A stretch of 64,000 bases of DNA from Eunapius fragilis (GCA_963681505.1 OY811978.1:1114549-1178548); one strand, 5' to 3'; shown: positions 1-11,510, counted from the first letter of the stretch. Notes: generated by a model from the sequence alone, not told the origin. A program made the numbers and translations.

Positions 1-1290
1 AGAAGGACTGGTTGAATGAGCAGCCAATGGTTGCATTATTGGTTTGGATGTGTGTACTGGTGATGTTCAGGACTTGGTTGGTTATGGCCACAACTACAAG
101 AGATAAGCTCCACACATCACATCATGCTCTATATACATGTACACAACCTGAAGCTTCGATTGTGGATATCACTGTACATAGGGACACATCAAGCATTAAC
201 CCCCAATGTACATGTATACATCTAGGTGGACAGAGGTGATATGAATAATGCCATTTTCCCCCACTAAACACTAGTACTGAAATCTAACAGCATGCATGAT
301 TGTAGTGCATTTTTTAGGTCCAAGGTTGGAATGGGTACATCACATTATATTCTCGACCTGTGTTGCCTGTCCATAACTGTTGGTGGAAATATTACATCAT
401 GAGTGACATTTCTGTGAATGGCTTTGGTACAACATCGATATTAAAGTGAGGGGATTGGAAGTGAGTCACGTGACCACATTGCTCCATATCGGCACTCTTA
501 GTGATTAACACCTCTGAACGAACGAAGGGCACTGAATTCTACAAAATTTTACTAGTCTGTGCGCTCACTGTTCTTTTCAGAACATTGGATCTACTTTTGT
601 AAGTGGTGATGTAATTGAACCTTATGTGTTGAACCATAAAACACTCGTTGCCAATGTGCAGAAACAACATCTCATAGTGACCCGATCACTGCCTCTACCT
701 CTGATATTCACCTGTATTGTTGAAGCGCTTGTCTGTTGCCACTATGCTGTTTGCAGGTCATATTTGTATGCCTTTCTGAAGGTTTAAGTACGCAGGATTG
801 TTCTTTCCTTTACAGTATTTGTTAGACTATGCACTGAGCGAAATTTAAATTTGAGTCTGTTTGGCACTCCACCTGCTTCTAGTGTGCCTTTGAAGCTACA
901 GTGAGGATAGCTTCAATTTCTGAAAGAGCCTTGCATGCTCATTGAGTGTTACTATTTCAGTCAAAGCAACAATTCAAGTGCAGTGTAAGATGAGATCATT
1001 TATAATCCAGTTCGCAGATTCAACAGCAACTTTAATTTGTCATTCAAACTTCCAATCTTGAAGCCTTCATCAGTCATCACACTTTGAACACCGCTTCGTA
1101 CTCGATTGCAGTGGTTTAGTGAGCCGGCAATGCAAAGAGCATCATCAAAAAAGTTATGTGAGTTCTTGTGCCCAGTGCTTCTACAACTGTGTGGAGGTGT
1201 GGAGGTGTTAACATGTGTTGACTGGCCTCACTTCCAATCCCTTTACTCTAATGTTTATGGTACAAGACTCAGTGGCAATGCATGTGGACA
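1..1290. other. Flank without a recognised gene
   Basis: No known domain was recognised on either strand. One stretch on the plus strand, 318-445, is open, starts after a pyrimidine-rich acceptor (TTTTTTAG) and ends near a GTGAGG donor. It could be an exon of an unknown gene, but there is nothing to identify it. On the minus strand I looked for the missing downstream exons of receptor gene 1 (second FN3, membrane segment) and did not find them. Confidence 0.35.
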
Positions 1291-1294
1291 GTAT

Positions 1295-1442
1295 TATTGT
1301 GCACCCGATGTTCACAATGGACACGGAGATCTATTGAATCTCACTATGCTCTTACACAATCATAAGAACGTGTTTTGTCCAATCACACATGCGCACTCAT
1401 GTGTGTGTGGGTGGATGGTTCATGCATGCCTAATACCTTACA
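1295..1442 (-). repeat. 3' LTR of the gypsy element
   Basis: Near-identical to 5606-5753 with only a few base differences (for example ACACGGAGA against ACATGGAAA), so the insertion is fairly young. In element orientation it starts TGTAAGGTATTAGG. The outer end is fixed by the AGTAT target duplication. Confidence 0.88.
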
Positions 1443-1465
1443 GTTCCTTCACCCTTGCCCTCAAT
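1443..1465 (-). other. Polypurine tract
   Basis: Immediately upstream (in element sense) of the 3' LTR the minus strand is almost purely purine (GAGGGCAAGGGTGAAGGAAC). This is the expected position and composition of a plus-strand primer. Confidence 0.6.
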
Positions 1466-1573
1466 GTAACGCTTCACCCTTATCCTCAACGTAAAGCTTC
1501 ACCCTTATTCTCAAGGTAACACTTTACCCTTATCCTCAACGTAACACTTCACCCTTATCCTCAACGTAACGCT
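1449..1573. repeat. 25-bp minisatellite, about 5 copies
   Basis: The unit contains TTCACCCTTATCCTCAACG and repeats about five times, directly inside the 3' LTR between it and the integrase end. It overlaps the polypurine tract and may have grown from it. Confidence 0.75.
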
Positions 1574-1656
1574 TCGGTGGTGTAGACTGCCTTAACTTTC
1601 GAAAGCCTTGGCTCTTGTGATGAATTCAGGTCGCATGAGTTGATAGAAGGCATCGG

Positions 1657-2571
1657 TCATGGTTCTTGTAACGTAGGCTTCGGTACTGACAGGGCAGTTG
1701 CCAATGGTAGCTCCCCTTGACACGACTGTGCATGACTACACAAAGGGGCATGTGCCAATAACTCCGCACTGCCCTTGCTCGGATGTTGTTGAGTGGACAC
1801 CTCAGGCATCTCACACACTGGACTAGTATCCAATTGGATGTCTGTGTCATTCTGAGGTTGCCCAAATGTACCTGCTTTTGGCATTTCCTCATCTGAGGAA
1901 GGAATGACCCCCCACTCTTTCTCCCTCAATCGTAGATGATCTAAATGAACCTTCCTCTGGTGCCCATCAGCAAGTTTGACATTATAAGTCAATGTACCAA
2001 GAACATCTTTGATGGTTCCCTTGCACCATTTACTTGCAGATGTTGGACGGAAATCTTTGACCCAGACCTGATCTCCTTCTTGAAAGGAATGAGTATGTGT
2101 ATAGGCAGACATGCCAGCCAACTTTTCCCTCTCTGATTTTTCCATCAAGTTTGGTAACCTTCGTCCAAATATGATCTCTGAAGTCATGAGATTTGCTTGT
2201 TCCTGTGTGTGGCTTGTTACGGTATGTTGGAAGGAACTCCGTGATGGAAACTGCCAGAGGACCCTTGTCCTGTTTCTTAAACCAGTTTTTCACATTTTTA
2301 ACCATGTTCTCTGCCAACCCATTGGTTGCAGGGTGATATGGTGCAGAAGTACGATGCACAATGCAGTTGGTTTTCAAGAAATCCACGAATTCATTTGCAG
2401 TGAATTGAGGGCCATTGTCTGTTACTACACATGTAGGACTCCATGTATGTCAAATATTTCTGACAACACTTCAATGGTATGTTGAGTTGTGGTAGAGTGC
2501 ATCTGGCCACTTGCTATGTGCATCAACCACTACTAGAAAGTGTGTTCATCTCCAATCTCCAAAATCCACAT
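1657..2571 (-). pseudogene. pol: gypsy integrase core and C-terminus
   Basis: This is the enzyme that inserts element DNA into the host. On the minus strand the catalytic DDE motifs can be followed: first Asp in VVVDAHSKWPD (about 2530), second Asp in TDNGPQFTANEF (about 2410), and Glu in GLAENMVKNVK (about 2310). The C-terminal domain has the GDQVWVKDF motif (about 2065) and a positively charged end. At least two frame changes (about 2460 and 2190-2150) break it. The start of the integrase and its zinc finger lie in the inverted block, so the gene is also split by rearrangement. Confidence 0.82.
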
Positions 2572-2660
2572 GGATCCTATCCCAAGGGGTATGAGTGAGT
2601 TGCCATGGATGATATAAAGAAGCTTGAGGTGGAAGAGGCTATTCGTCAACAAGTGGAGGA
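2572..2660. repeat. Left inversion junction with inverted duplicates
   Basis: Segment A (2572-2619) matches the reverse complement of 4127-4174 at 46 of 48 bases. Segment B (2628-2660) matches the reverse complement of 4192-4224 at all 33 bases. The order A-B here and A'-B' at the right junction is what a two-break inversion with staggered ends leaves behind. Confidence 0.85.
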
Positions 2661-4126
2661 GGGTGAACTCAAACCCATTGAGCAAAGTGATTGGTGGGCA
2701 GCCCCAATTGTGGCTGTCACGAATAAAAGATGGGGGCATCAGAATCTGTGCAGACTTCAAGGTGACTATAAACCCCCAATTATGCCCAAAGACCTTTCCA
2801 CTACCAACAGCAGATGAAGTGTTCTCTACTCTGGCAGGGGGAGAGTCCTTTACCAAGTTGGACCTAGCCCATGCTTTTAAGCAGATGGAAGTTGAGGAAG
2901 AAAGTTGACCACTACTGACAATTAACACGTACCTGGGGCTGTTTCAGTTTCAGAGACTACCATTTGGGGTTGCTACAGCCCCTGCTATGTGGCAGCAGCG
3001 GGCAATGTCCATTGTCCTACAGGGCTGCAAAAATGTTGTGTACTACATAGATGACATACTGGTCACTGGAGCAGGGCATGAAGCTAATCTGCGGCATGTT
3101 TTTCAGAGTATGATACATATAAGAGTGAACTTAGAAAAGTGCAAAATCTTCGAGAAAATAGTGAAGTTCCTAGGCCATCATATATCACCAGAAGGTATTC
3201 GGCCGACAGAAGAAAGAGTGAGAGGGATTCTTGAAGCTCCGATCCTGCAAAATAAGTCTGAATTGAAATCCTTCATTGGTCTAATGTTCTACAATTCTAA
3301 ATTTTTGCCTTCATTGGCAAAAATCCTCCATGCCCTGTACAAGTTGCTAAGGAAGGAGAGCAAGAGTTGGCAGTCAAGTCTGCTAGAGATCTAGTTAGCA
3401 AATCCACTATTGTGGTGCACTTTGACCCAACAAAACCTATTAAGGTCTTCTGTGATGCTTCATCAGTTGGTGTTGGAGCTTGTTTAGTACACATTGTGAA
3501 GGGAGAGGAACGACCAGTTATGCATGCTTCTAGGACGCTTTCTCAGGCTGAAACAAGCTATGCTCAGATTGAGTGAGAAGCACTCGCAATTTTTTTTGTG
3601 GTGCAGAAATTTCACCAATACCTGTATAGAAGGGAATTTGTGCTAGTCACAGATCACCGTCCACTGTGCAAGATCTTTGGACATGATCGAGCTATTCCAT
3701 CTCTGGCTGCAGCAAGGATGCAGCGCTGGGCTCTAATTTTGAGTGCGCATCAGTACACTGTTCAGTACATTCCAGGTGAACAGAACAACTGTGCAGATTG
3801 TTTATTGAGTCTTCCAGTTCAGCAGCAAAAGGTCGGAGCTACTAATGATATTTTAGCAATTGATTGGTTAACGCCTGTTGTGACTGCAATGGATATTGCC
3901 AAGGCGACACAGAAGGATCCACACACTTGCAAGCATTCTTCAGTGGGTACGTCATGGGAATTGGCCACTACATGCTGCAGCCGCATTTGACCCCTTCATC
4001 AGACAATGCTATGAGCTAAGTTTTCAGGCAGGGTGGGCCCAGCTGTCCCAATTTGGATGCAGACATTGAGAAGATAGCTGCGAGGTGCGAAGAATGCGGA
4101 ATGACAGCCTAATGTGCCCCAACCTC
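2621..4126 (+). pseudogene. pol: gypsy RT-RNase H-integrase zinc finger block, inverted
   Basis: This block is the reverse transcriptase and RNase H of the same element, on the opposite strand to gag and integrase. RT starts near 2630 (VEEAIRQQVEEGELKPIEQ), shifts frame near 2710-2760 and carries a TGA at about 2906. It then shows LPFGVATAPA and the catalytic YYIDDIL at 3041-3061. RNase H follows (FCDASSVGVGACL near 3450, a TGA at about 3574, then TDHRPL near 3652). At the end come the integrase zinc-finger cysteines (CEECG near 4090). Motif order and spacing are those of Ty3/gypsy. Stops and frameshifts show that it is dead. Confidence 0.85.
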
Positions 4127-4224
4127 CTTTATATCATCAATGGCAACACACTCATACCCCTTGGGATAGGATCCGCTCAATGGGTTTGACGTCCTCCACT
4201 TGTTGACGAATAGCCTCTTCCACC
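4127..4224. repeat. Right inversion junction with inverted duplicates
   Basis: Partner of the left junction. A' (4127-4174) and B' (4192-4224) are inverted copies of the sequences at 2572-2619 and 2628-2660. On the minus strand B' ends the protease frame at KPIE and A' starts antisense integrase sequence. Confidence 0.85.
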
Positions 4225-4710
4225 TGGGTCCTTAGAGCAAATGGAATGGGTCTGTGCTTACAGAACTTTGGCTGTGCACCCTCTCTGATCTCAATACTTG
4301 CTTTGATCCGAACCAGACGCCCCAGACCTTTTTCCACCACCCCAGGGAACTCCTTCATCCAACTGGCTGTATGTAGAGTATACATTCTTGGATCTCCATC
4401 CACCATGGAAGTCAGCATCCTTGACCAGTCCAGGCGTAGTCTGAACAGCCAGTCACAACCTAAGAGGGGCAGCTGAGAATCTGCATTCTTTACAATGACA
4501 AAGCACCCTGTTTCACATTGCTGCTCCAGAGACACATTAGCTATGATTTCTCCACTATGTCGGTAATATGCTGCCATCATATTGTCTCAGGATAACTGAG
4601 GATGGTTGAATGGGTGTTTTACTTAATACATGCTTGTATGTACTTAGTGGAATTGTAGAAAGTTCTGCTCCGGTGTCTACTTCAAAGTCAATGTCACAAC
4701 CGTTAACCTT
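4175..4710 (-). pseudogene. pol: gypsy aspartic protease and pre-RT region
   Basis: The retroviral-type aspartic protease motif VDTGAELSTIP is read at about 4684-4650 (DTGA codons at 4666-4680). It is followed by the family's C-terminal LLGCDWL motif near 4470. The frame runs on into the segment that leads into RT (HRPIPFAL, then VEEAIRQQVE) and stops being collinear after KPIE at 4175, where the inverted block begins. In a normal element KPIE would continue into the first RT motif; here it runs into antisense integrase sequence, so this is a broken polyprotein. Confidence 0.8.
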
Positions 4711-5576
4711 GAGCTTTGTTATTAGTTTCCTGTATCGACTTTTGGAGCCTACCTTATGGATATCTACTCCAGTAGCTTCCTCATCACTAGCTGGATTGCC
4801 CTGTCAGCTTCTACAAGGTGCATTTTACCCATCATGCCTTTACTTCCATTCTTTTTGCCCCTTCGGCTGCCTATGCACACCTTGCAATATGTCCATCTTA
4901 CCGCAATTACTGCATTTCTTGTTCCTATGGAAACAGTAATCTGAGTTGTGCCCAGAGCCCCCACAATGATAACATGAAGATTGGGGTTCCCTAGACAACT
5001 TGTGCATACCACCTCTACTTGTCTTTGTTTGTGTGTTCATCGCACTCTTCCTCCAGACAAAAGTTTTTTGTTTTTTTGAGCACTGCTTCCATGGACCGTC
5101 CTTTTTCTAATGCTTTGGACATTGTTAGATCCTGTATGCCCAATAGTTCTTGTTGAATTTGCGGTTTATTCAGTCTGCAAATGAACTGGTCCCTTAGAGC
5201 AGTGTCTAGGTAAACACCAAAGTTACAAGTTTTTGCCACTGACTGTAACTCGGACATGTAATCAGTCATTCCCTCACCCGCTCCTTGTTGCTGTTTAAAA
5301 AAACGAAAGCGCTCTGCAATTTCTATGGTTTGTGGTATCGTTCGAGCCTTTAGCTTCGCAACTATTTCATCTAAGGACAAGTCGTTTAAGGAAGTGTGAC
5401 TTACCCATACCTTGAGTTTCAAATACATTTTTTGGATCAATCCTTGTCAGAAACAGCGCCTTCTTTCTGTCGTCTGCTACCTCATGTGCGGTACAGTAGA
5501 AGTCAAATCTTTCCTTATAGTCGTCTATCCGTTCCAGCTCAGGGTCAAATGGTTCTGAATTGTGAGATGCTTCCAT
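4700..5576 (-). pseudogene. gag: gypsy gag remnant with CCHC zinc knuckles
   Basis: This is the structural protein that would package the retrotransposon RNA. Translation from the ATG at 5576 starts MEASHNSEPFDPELERIDDY, a Mag-like gag N-terminus. A frameshift near 5440-5400 moves the reading to the next frame, where a gag core with an LNKPQIQQELL segment follows. Near 4990-4900 there is a CX2CX4HX4C-type knuckle (CYHCGGSGHNSDYC) and the start of a second (CSNCGKM), which is broken by another frameshift. At least two frame changes make it a pseudogene. The gag frame is open upstream through the primer site, so the start choice rests on the first ATG. Confidence 0.8.
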
Positions 5577-5582
5577 GGCCGC

Positions 5583-5605
5583 TTTGATCCCACCCTCGTG
5601 GCCAC
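5583..5605 (-). other. Primer-binding site (tRNA-Ser-like)
   Basis: One base after the 5' LTR the minus strand reads TGGCCACGAGGGTGGGAT. From memory of animal tRNA-Ser(GCT), the complement of its 3' end differs at 2 of 18 positions. The TGG pairing with a tRNA CCA end, right beside the LTR, is the usual place for a primer site. Confidence 0.65.
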
Positions 5606-5753
5606 TATAGTGCACCCAATGTTCACAATGGACATGGAAATCTAATGAATCTCACTATGCTCTTACACAATCATAAGAACGTGTTTTGTCCAATCACACA
5701 TGACCACTCATGTGTGTGTGGGTGGATGGTTCATGCATGCCTAATACATTACA
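5606..5753 (-). repeat. 5' LTR of the gypsy element
   Basis: Partner of the LTR at 1295-1442. It begins TGTAATGTATTAGG in element orientation and is followed directly by the primer-binding site. At about 148 bp it is short for a gypsy LTR. Confidence 0.88.
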
Positions 5754-5833
5754 AGTATGGCATTTAAGTACTAAAATCAGCCCATTATTGTTGCCTTGGT
5801 TACATACAACAGCAACATAATATCTATACTTAC

Positions 5834-8800
5834 GTATTTTTGACGTCACACTGCTGGTCCCAGCACAGTTGATGGCCACCACTGAGACAGTGTAGAGTGT
5901 GTCACTGATCAGTCCAGTGAAGGTGTTCTGTAGTGCTCCATTGGATGTGCTCCAAGGGCTACCATTGATACTGACATTGTAGCTGGTAGGAACCCCACCA
6001 GTGGTGGGAGGGGTCCAGGTCACTGTTAGCTGGTCCACAGAGGTACTGATTACTGTCAGGCCAACAGGAGGACCAGGGGAGGCTGGGGAGGAGGAGGGGA
6101 TTAATAAGGTTTATAAAAACACCAGGTTGTACACTTACTGACTAGATGGAGGGTCACCCATCCAATGACCAACGTGGTTCCCATGTCCCTGCATGTCACC
6201 ACAGCTCCCTCTAAGCTGTGGTCCACATTTATTGTAATTTGGGATGAATTACAATGCTCCCTTAGCCCCCAGATGTCCACCTCGTTATGTGCCTCTATTG
6301 GCCCACACCTCCCTGAGGAGGAAGGCACCTCCCTCCCAGCACAGGGCTGGGCTTGAGACAGCCTTATCACGTTCCCATGGCACAGTTCAGCTGAACTATT
6401 AAATACAGATATTTCTGTTGTTGATGTGGTGCTGGGGACCTCACACCTACACCAAACAACTGTGCCAGTGCACAGGGGCTGGTCCATAGCATTGCAGGTG
6501 AAGGTGTGGCCTGTACCACCTGCATGGGTAGATGGTTTCATTATGCATGCATCAGTAGATGGTTTCATTATGCATGTACAAGTACAGTAGGTATCGCTAT
6601 CAATTAATCTCCTTACTTGTAAATGCATTAAGTGAACATGGTTGCGTTCACATATACGCATTCATATTCATATTCATATTCATACAGTAATGCCTTGTAA
6701 CAGGTACATATATATGCAGCTAATTGTGGTATAAGTACCACTGCTCCAATCAATTTCGTATCCTTAAATGTCACTCATCGTGGCCATCTCCGGCTACAGC
6801 ACGCTAAAAGAAAAGCCTAGTTAATTTATAACTTTATCGAAAACAATTGAAGCATGAGAGGTTGTACTGTAGTTCATGTTACAGTAAGATTATCTAGAAA
6901 GTGCTAGTGTGTGATGATTTTATATGAGCTTATGTGAACATGCACGTACTCTATATGTATTACGTGATGACTATGCATGGTACGTACAAGTGAATTAGAA
7001 AACTTTAACTGTGAGAGGACTGACGTATGATGTGATGCATTCGACGCACTGTTAATATGTTAATAGCATAGCGCCATGACCAGAACTGACTGCAAGCACA
7101 GGGCATCCGCAATTTGCTCACTATTTCACTGCCAAAAAGGAAAGCATGCCGGCAACTACATGTTCAGTGTGCATGGAAATGGTTCATGTTTTAAGACATG
7201 ATGCTGTAGCCCATGAATGAAGTGCTGTATGCTTACCCTTGTCCCACCCAAGCAATGAGTACATCTGCAGGCCTGTGGTTTACAAGGCTCTGTCCCTATT
7301 GTCGAAGTTGACATTCAGATGGACCTTGGCAACAGATGCCTGCTACCATATCTTATAATTACATGCAATTGTGCTAAACAACCACTTCCTCCCCCCCCCC
7401 CCCCCCCCCCCACTCTCAGCAAAAAGGTCTGGACACCTCCTCATCTATTGTTATTGTTCAGAGGGAATATCAATAAAATGTAACATTTCAGCCCAACGTA
7501 AACCATAGGTGGATATCAAATGATTTGAAGCATGTGTAAGGATTTATCAGAAAGCTGTTGAAGATTGACGTGGTCAATTTACACCCTTTGTTGTTTCAGT
7601 GGATGGACTCTTGCACAGAGAGGCAAACCATTTAATGAAGCATATAGGTCCAAGCCATGCAGCGAAATGGGAGAAGTCTTACTCAGAAACAGTTAGTTTT
7701 GTCAGAATGAGGCTATCTTTTGCAATCCTAAGATCTGCTAGGCTGTGTTTGCGCGGCTCTAGAGTGAAATGGCGATGTGGTCTAGGGTTTGATGATGGAG
7801 TAGCACTCCCTGCACACTGACAACAAAGAGACATGTTTTCAGTAATAATTATTTATTTATTTTTTCATGTTGTGTTATTATACTTATAAGTATTATTGTG
7901 CTGCCACAATTATTTTCTAATCGATTTAAAAAAATGCAACAAAAAAAAAAAGTATGGTCTCCTTTTTAGCGGCAATAATTTTTAGTTAAATCTCCTAGAC
8001 AAAATGCTCTTTAAGGATAAGGAACATCTTATAGTAAGTTAAAGCACTTTTGCACAACTGTACTTGATACTGATGGAACCATTGGAATGTTTTATGATCC
8101 CTTGCAAATTTATATATACATAACTCAGGGTTGAAATTAATTAACTGCATGATTTCTTTAACATAAAATTGCGGTAGTTAAGCACAGATTAACAATTCAA
8201 TTGTTTAAATAAGCTGTTAAGTAATTGTATCATACATCAACAACCTGAATAACTTCAGAACAAATTATGGTCTTTATGTTAATAACTCGCTATTGAACTT
8301 AGTAACTTGAATCAGTGTTGTTCCATCACATATGCAGATCTTGCGTTAGTTATTAAAATAAACTATGAATAACTGTGATAATAGAGGGCTTCTATTGCTG
8401 ATAACAACCCTCCAATTAGTCCATGATAAAATGAAGTAAAAATATTAGATTATGTAATGGTGAGTTTTTTAAAACTCATTTTCAAGTTTGTTTGAATATT
8501 TTAACTAGTATAACTCGCAATCAAATTTGATACTTTTCATCAAGGTTATCTTTCAGTTTATAAATCATGTTATTAATTAAACATTATTGTGTCGAATTAA
8601 TTATTTGATTTTACCTTTTGAACTGTTAATCGATTTCGAATAATGCCGTTCGTTTTTGCCTCGTGGTTATTCATTTAGATTGACAACCCGGCCGTTAATG
8701 AATTACATTCATTTAAAAGCGTTTGCGTTCTTTCGTATAGCAAATTAAGCAAATCTATATTTGTAGTGATATGAAACTACATTTTGGTGTCCGTATCCCA

Positions 8801-9886
8801 TAGGTTCAAAACCGCCACATCTTCAGGTAGGGGGTACGTTCAAATCGCTTCAAATTTGGGATGTACGTAAAGGTGTCCTGTCGCTATTGAATTCGTCTGT
8901 TCCATTAATTTTTACTTTATCCGTTACGGAGATAAAACTGTGCAAAGTGCGTGCGCGGTTTCCCGCTCGATTCGCGCCAATGATTTAGGCATGAATTAAT
9001 GTATATGCAAGGTCGTACCCATGGTGGCAGGAGAGTCCAGTCGCTTCAAAATAGTTACGTAGAATAGTTCTGTAGTCGCTATTGATTTATCCTGCTTGTT
9101 CGTTAATTTTTACTCTACCCGTTAAGAAGCTTTGGCTGTGCAAAAGTGCATGTACATTATCCCCGCTTGATTCCCGCCAGGCAAACCAATTGGTGTGGTA
9201 TGATGTGCTGCAGATAGTGCTTCGGTCGCTTTTAATTGTTCGGACGTTATGGCTATACACTTTAACACGATCGATCGAAGCAGGCCGCCGTGCAAGCAGG
9301 CTGCGGTTCGTTAGTGATGTTATTAAGTCTAAAAAGTAGAACAAAAATTGCGTTCCAGTTCCATTATGATACTTGATTGCAGCTACCGTTAATTCGATTA
9401 ATAGCTCCTATTACATGTTGGACTTAGGATGTCAACCTAGATTTGTACAAATATTTGGCCTTAACCACTTTATGACGGTACTAGGTAGTTTTGGTTAGTT
9501 CGATATTATTGCGCTAGGTAGTATAGGTGGCACATACGTATAGCCTAGTAACTATGCTGCATGGTACATGTGCATGCTTTAACTGCGAGAGGGGCGGGCG
9601 CGCAGTAGCACGTACTGTTAATATGTATCGTGCCGTGACCAAAACAGACTGAAAGTTGCTACACGCACAGCAAATACGCTACGCCCACTATTTCACTGTC
9701 AAAAAAGCATGCCGGCAACTTTAGAATGGCTTCCGCGGGCACCTTCTACAATAGATCTTTTTGGGCGGGGGGGGGGGGGGTCATTAACACTTGTAGTGGC
9801 ATGCAATAGCGCGCATACGTACAGCACCAACGCCGCCTCTTACCTGCAATCCACGTGCACACGAGTAGCAGCCTGAACGCTAGCAT
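5834..9886 (-). CDS. Receptor gene 1: signal peptide, Ig-like, FN3 (3' part missing)
   Basis: Likely the extracellular part of a surface receptor. Three exons are supported. A signal peptide exon at 9844-9886 reads MLAFRLLLVCTWIA then a GTAAGA donor. An Ig-like exon at 6139-6519 (127 codons, Cys-rich, with FTCNAMDQPLC near its start and VVTCRDM near its end) follows a CATGCAG acceptor. An FN3 exon at 5834-6082 (83 codons) has the typical LTVTW, TSYNVSI and DTLYTVSVVAIN motifs. All junctions are phase 1, so the exons join in frame. Linking the signal exon across 3.3 kb is inference. Copies 2 and 4 have the same Ig-FN3 order. The FN3 is 8 codons shorter than in copy 2. Downstream exons are absent: a gypsy element begins about 80 bp after the last donor, so the gene may be disrupted or continue outside the window. 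Confidence 0.65.
6960..7380. repeat. Locally duplicated non-coding block
   Basis: 6960-7160 is related to 9540-9723 (shared blocks such as CTGTTAATATGT and GCATGCCGGCAACT). 7161-7380 is closely related to 21433-21620, including the run CATGATGCTGTAGCCCATGA and a decayed version of the exon-like segment at 21613. These are remains of duplications within the receptor cluster. Confidence 0.65.
7599..7820 (+). pseudogene. 73-codon fragment resembling a transposon-associated ORF
   Basis: A short open frame after a TTTCAG acceptor-like site reads HREANHLMKHI, KWEKSYSETVSFVRMRLSFA and LCLRGSR. I recall this combination from predicted proteins repeated many times in invertebrate genomes and associated with mobile elements, but I cannot name the family. 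No catalytic residues can be assigned. It is probably a fragment stranded in the large intron of receptor gene 1. Confidence 0.35.
7821..9840. other. AT-rich non-coding stretch
   Basis: No exon with both splice sites and an open frame was found. The stretch is AT-rich from about 7840 to 8760, then mixed. On the gene 1 model it is intron sequence. A poly(G) tract lies at 9767-9781. Confidence 0.5.
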
Positions 9887-10100
9887 CTCAGACACGAGTA
9901 ATTGCGGTCAGTTTTGACCACACGTGCATCTTATATGCAAACATTAAATTAAGCACCAGATGATTATCTCCTTTAAAACACACAAAAAAAAAACCTTTCT
10001 GTCTACACATACTGTTGCGTGGGAGAGAGGGGTCGAGAAGCACAATGGGTGTTGTGCGTGTGTCCAGGAGAGAAAAGAATAAATGAGGGTCGAACCGGTC

Positions 10101-10319
<219 letters not shown>

Positions 10320-10600
10320 GGGGGGGAGGAGAGAGGATAATTCTGAGGGGGGAAGTGGGTATATTGTAAGGTCTTTTTGGCGTATACTAATTTGTTATAT
10401 CTACAGGTGAGGTGAGATGACCCATGCTATGCTGGATTAACGTGTGATATGCTCTTCCACTTCTCCCATCACCCTTAGTCATGTTATTTTTTACTACCAA
10501 AGTACAACCTACCACATAGCTGTTAGCGATGTCACTCCATAGGGTCAATCAATCATTATACATAAAAAAGTATGTTGAAGTAGCAAATTGCCCATAGAGA

Positions 10601-10680
10601 AAGAGAGAGAGAGAGAGAGAGAGAGTGTGTGTGTGTGTGTGTGTGGTGTGTGGTGTGTGAGTGCTTGTGTGTGTGTGTGC

Positions 10681-10720
<40 letters not shown>
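10601..10720. repeat. Compound (GA)n-(GT)n microsatellite
   Basis: A GA run passes directly into GT with interruptions (GTGTGGTGTG, GTGCTTGTG). Non-coding. Confidence 0.95.
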
Positions 10721-10721
<1 letters not shown>

Positions 10722-11099
10722 TGCATTGAAAACACCACCTGAGTTTAAAGTATTATGACGTCAGTTTATCATCACGTGTATTATGCTAGACAGTTGAGTG
10801 GATATACGTAAGGAGGCGGTTGTAGAGTTGGATTTAATCCTTCGCTCCTAGTATGGCATGTACGCTTTTGTGCTTGGTGGCTTGCTCTATTGCATAGTAT
10901 TCGTGCACGTGCGTATGAACGTTAGGTTGGTGCGTAACTTGAAAATCGTAAGTATTCATTATCAACATAGGGCGGTACATACACGTCGAGCTCTATGGTT
11001 ACCCCTGGACATACCCCATATTTGGGGGACATTACTAGTCATGAAACCCCTTTAATCCCTCAGCTGGGCACAATACCATCTCCCACAGAACTAAATTAC

Positions 11100-11510
11100 T
11101 ATCTATCCCCCCTCTCCTTCTCCTCTCCCTCCTCCTCCTCTCCCTCATCCTCTCCCTCCTCCTCTCCCTCCTCCTCCTCTCCCTCCTCCTCCTCTCCCTC
11201 CTCCTCCTCTCCCTCCTCTTCCTCTCCCCTTCCTCCTCTCCCTCCACCTCCTCTCCCCCTCCTCCTCTCCCTCCTCCTCCTCTCCCCCTCCTCCTCTCCC
11301 TCCTCCTCTCCCTCCTCCTCTCCCTCCTCCTCCTCCTCCTCTCCCTCCTCCTCCTCCTCCTCTCCCTCCTCCTCTCCCTCCTCCTCCTCCTCCTCTCCCT
11401 CCTCCTCTCCCTCCTCCTCCTCCTCTCCCACCTCCTCTCCCTCCTCCTCTCCCTCCTCCTCTCCCCTTTCCTCCTTCCTCCTCTTCCTCCCCCTCCTCCT
11501 CCTCCCACCC
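11100..11510. repeat. Polypyrimidine (TCC/CTCCC) repeat tract
   Basis: About 410 bases of C/T only on the plus strand, built from CTCCTCCTCTCCCTC variants. Open frames on both strands here are low-complexity artefacts. Confidence 0.95.

Larger units (their letters stand above)
1295..5753 (-). mobile_element. Ty3/gypsy LTR retrotransposon, inactivated, internally inverted
   Basis: A complete insertion in minus orientation. Two LTRs of about 148 bp (1295-1442 and 5606-5753) bound gag, protease, RT, RNase H and integrase remnants, and the insertion is flanked by the direct repeat AGTAT (1290-1294 and 5754-5758). A primer-binding site resembling the complement of tRNA-Ser lies next to the 5' LTR and a polypurine tract lies next to the 3' LTR. 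The order gag-PR-RT-RH-INT places it in Ty3/gypsy; the tRNA-Ser-like primer site suggests the Mag lineage (inference). Every coding part has frameshifts or stops, and the RT-RH block is reversed relative to the rest. It sits about 80 bp beyond the FN3 exon of receptor gene 1, in what should be an intron of that gene. Confidence 0.9.

Noticed and set aside
1106..1519. 137-codon open frame at the retrotransposon edge
   Set aside because: It spans flank, target duplication, LTR and minisatellite; no motif.
6165..6356. Plus-strand ORF opposite the Ig exon of gene 1
   Set aside because: Antisense shadow of the Ig-like exon.
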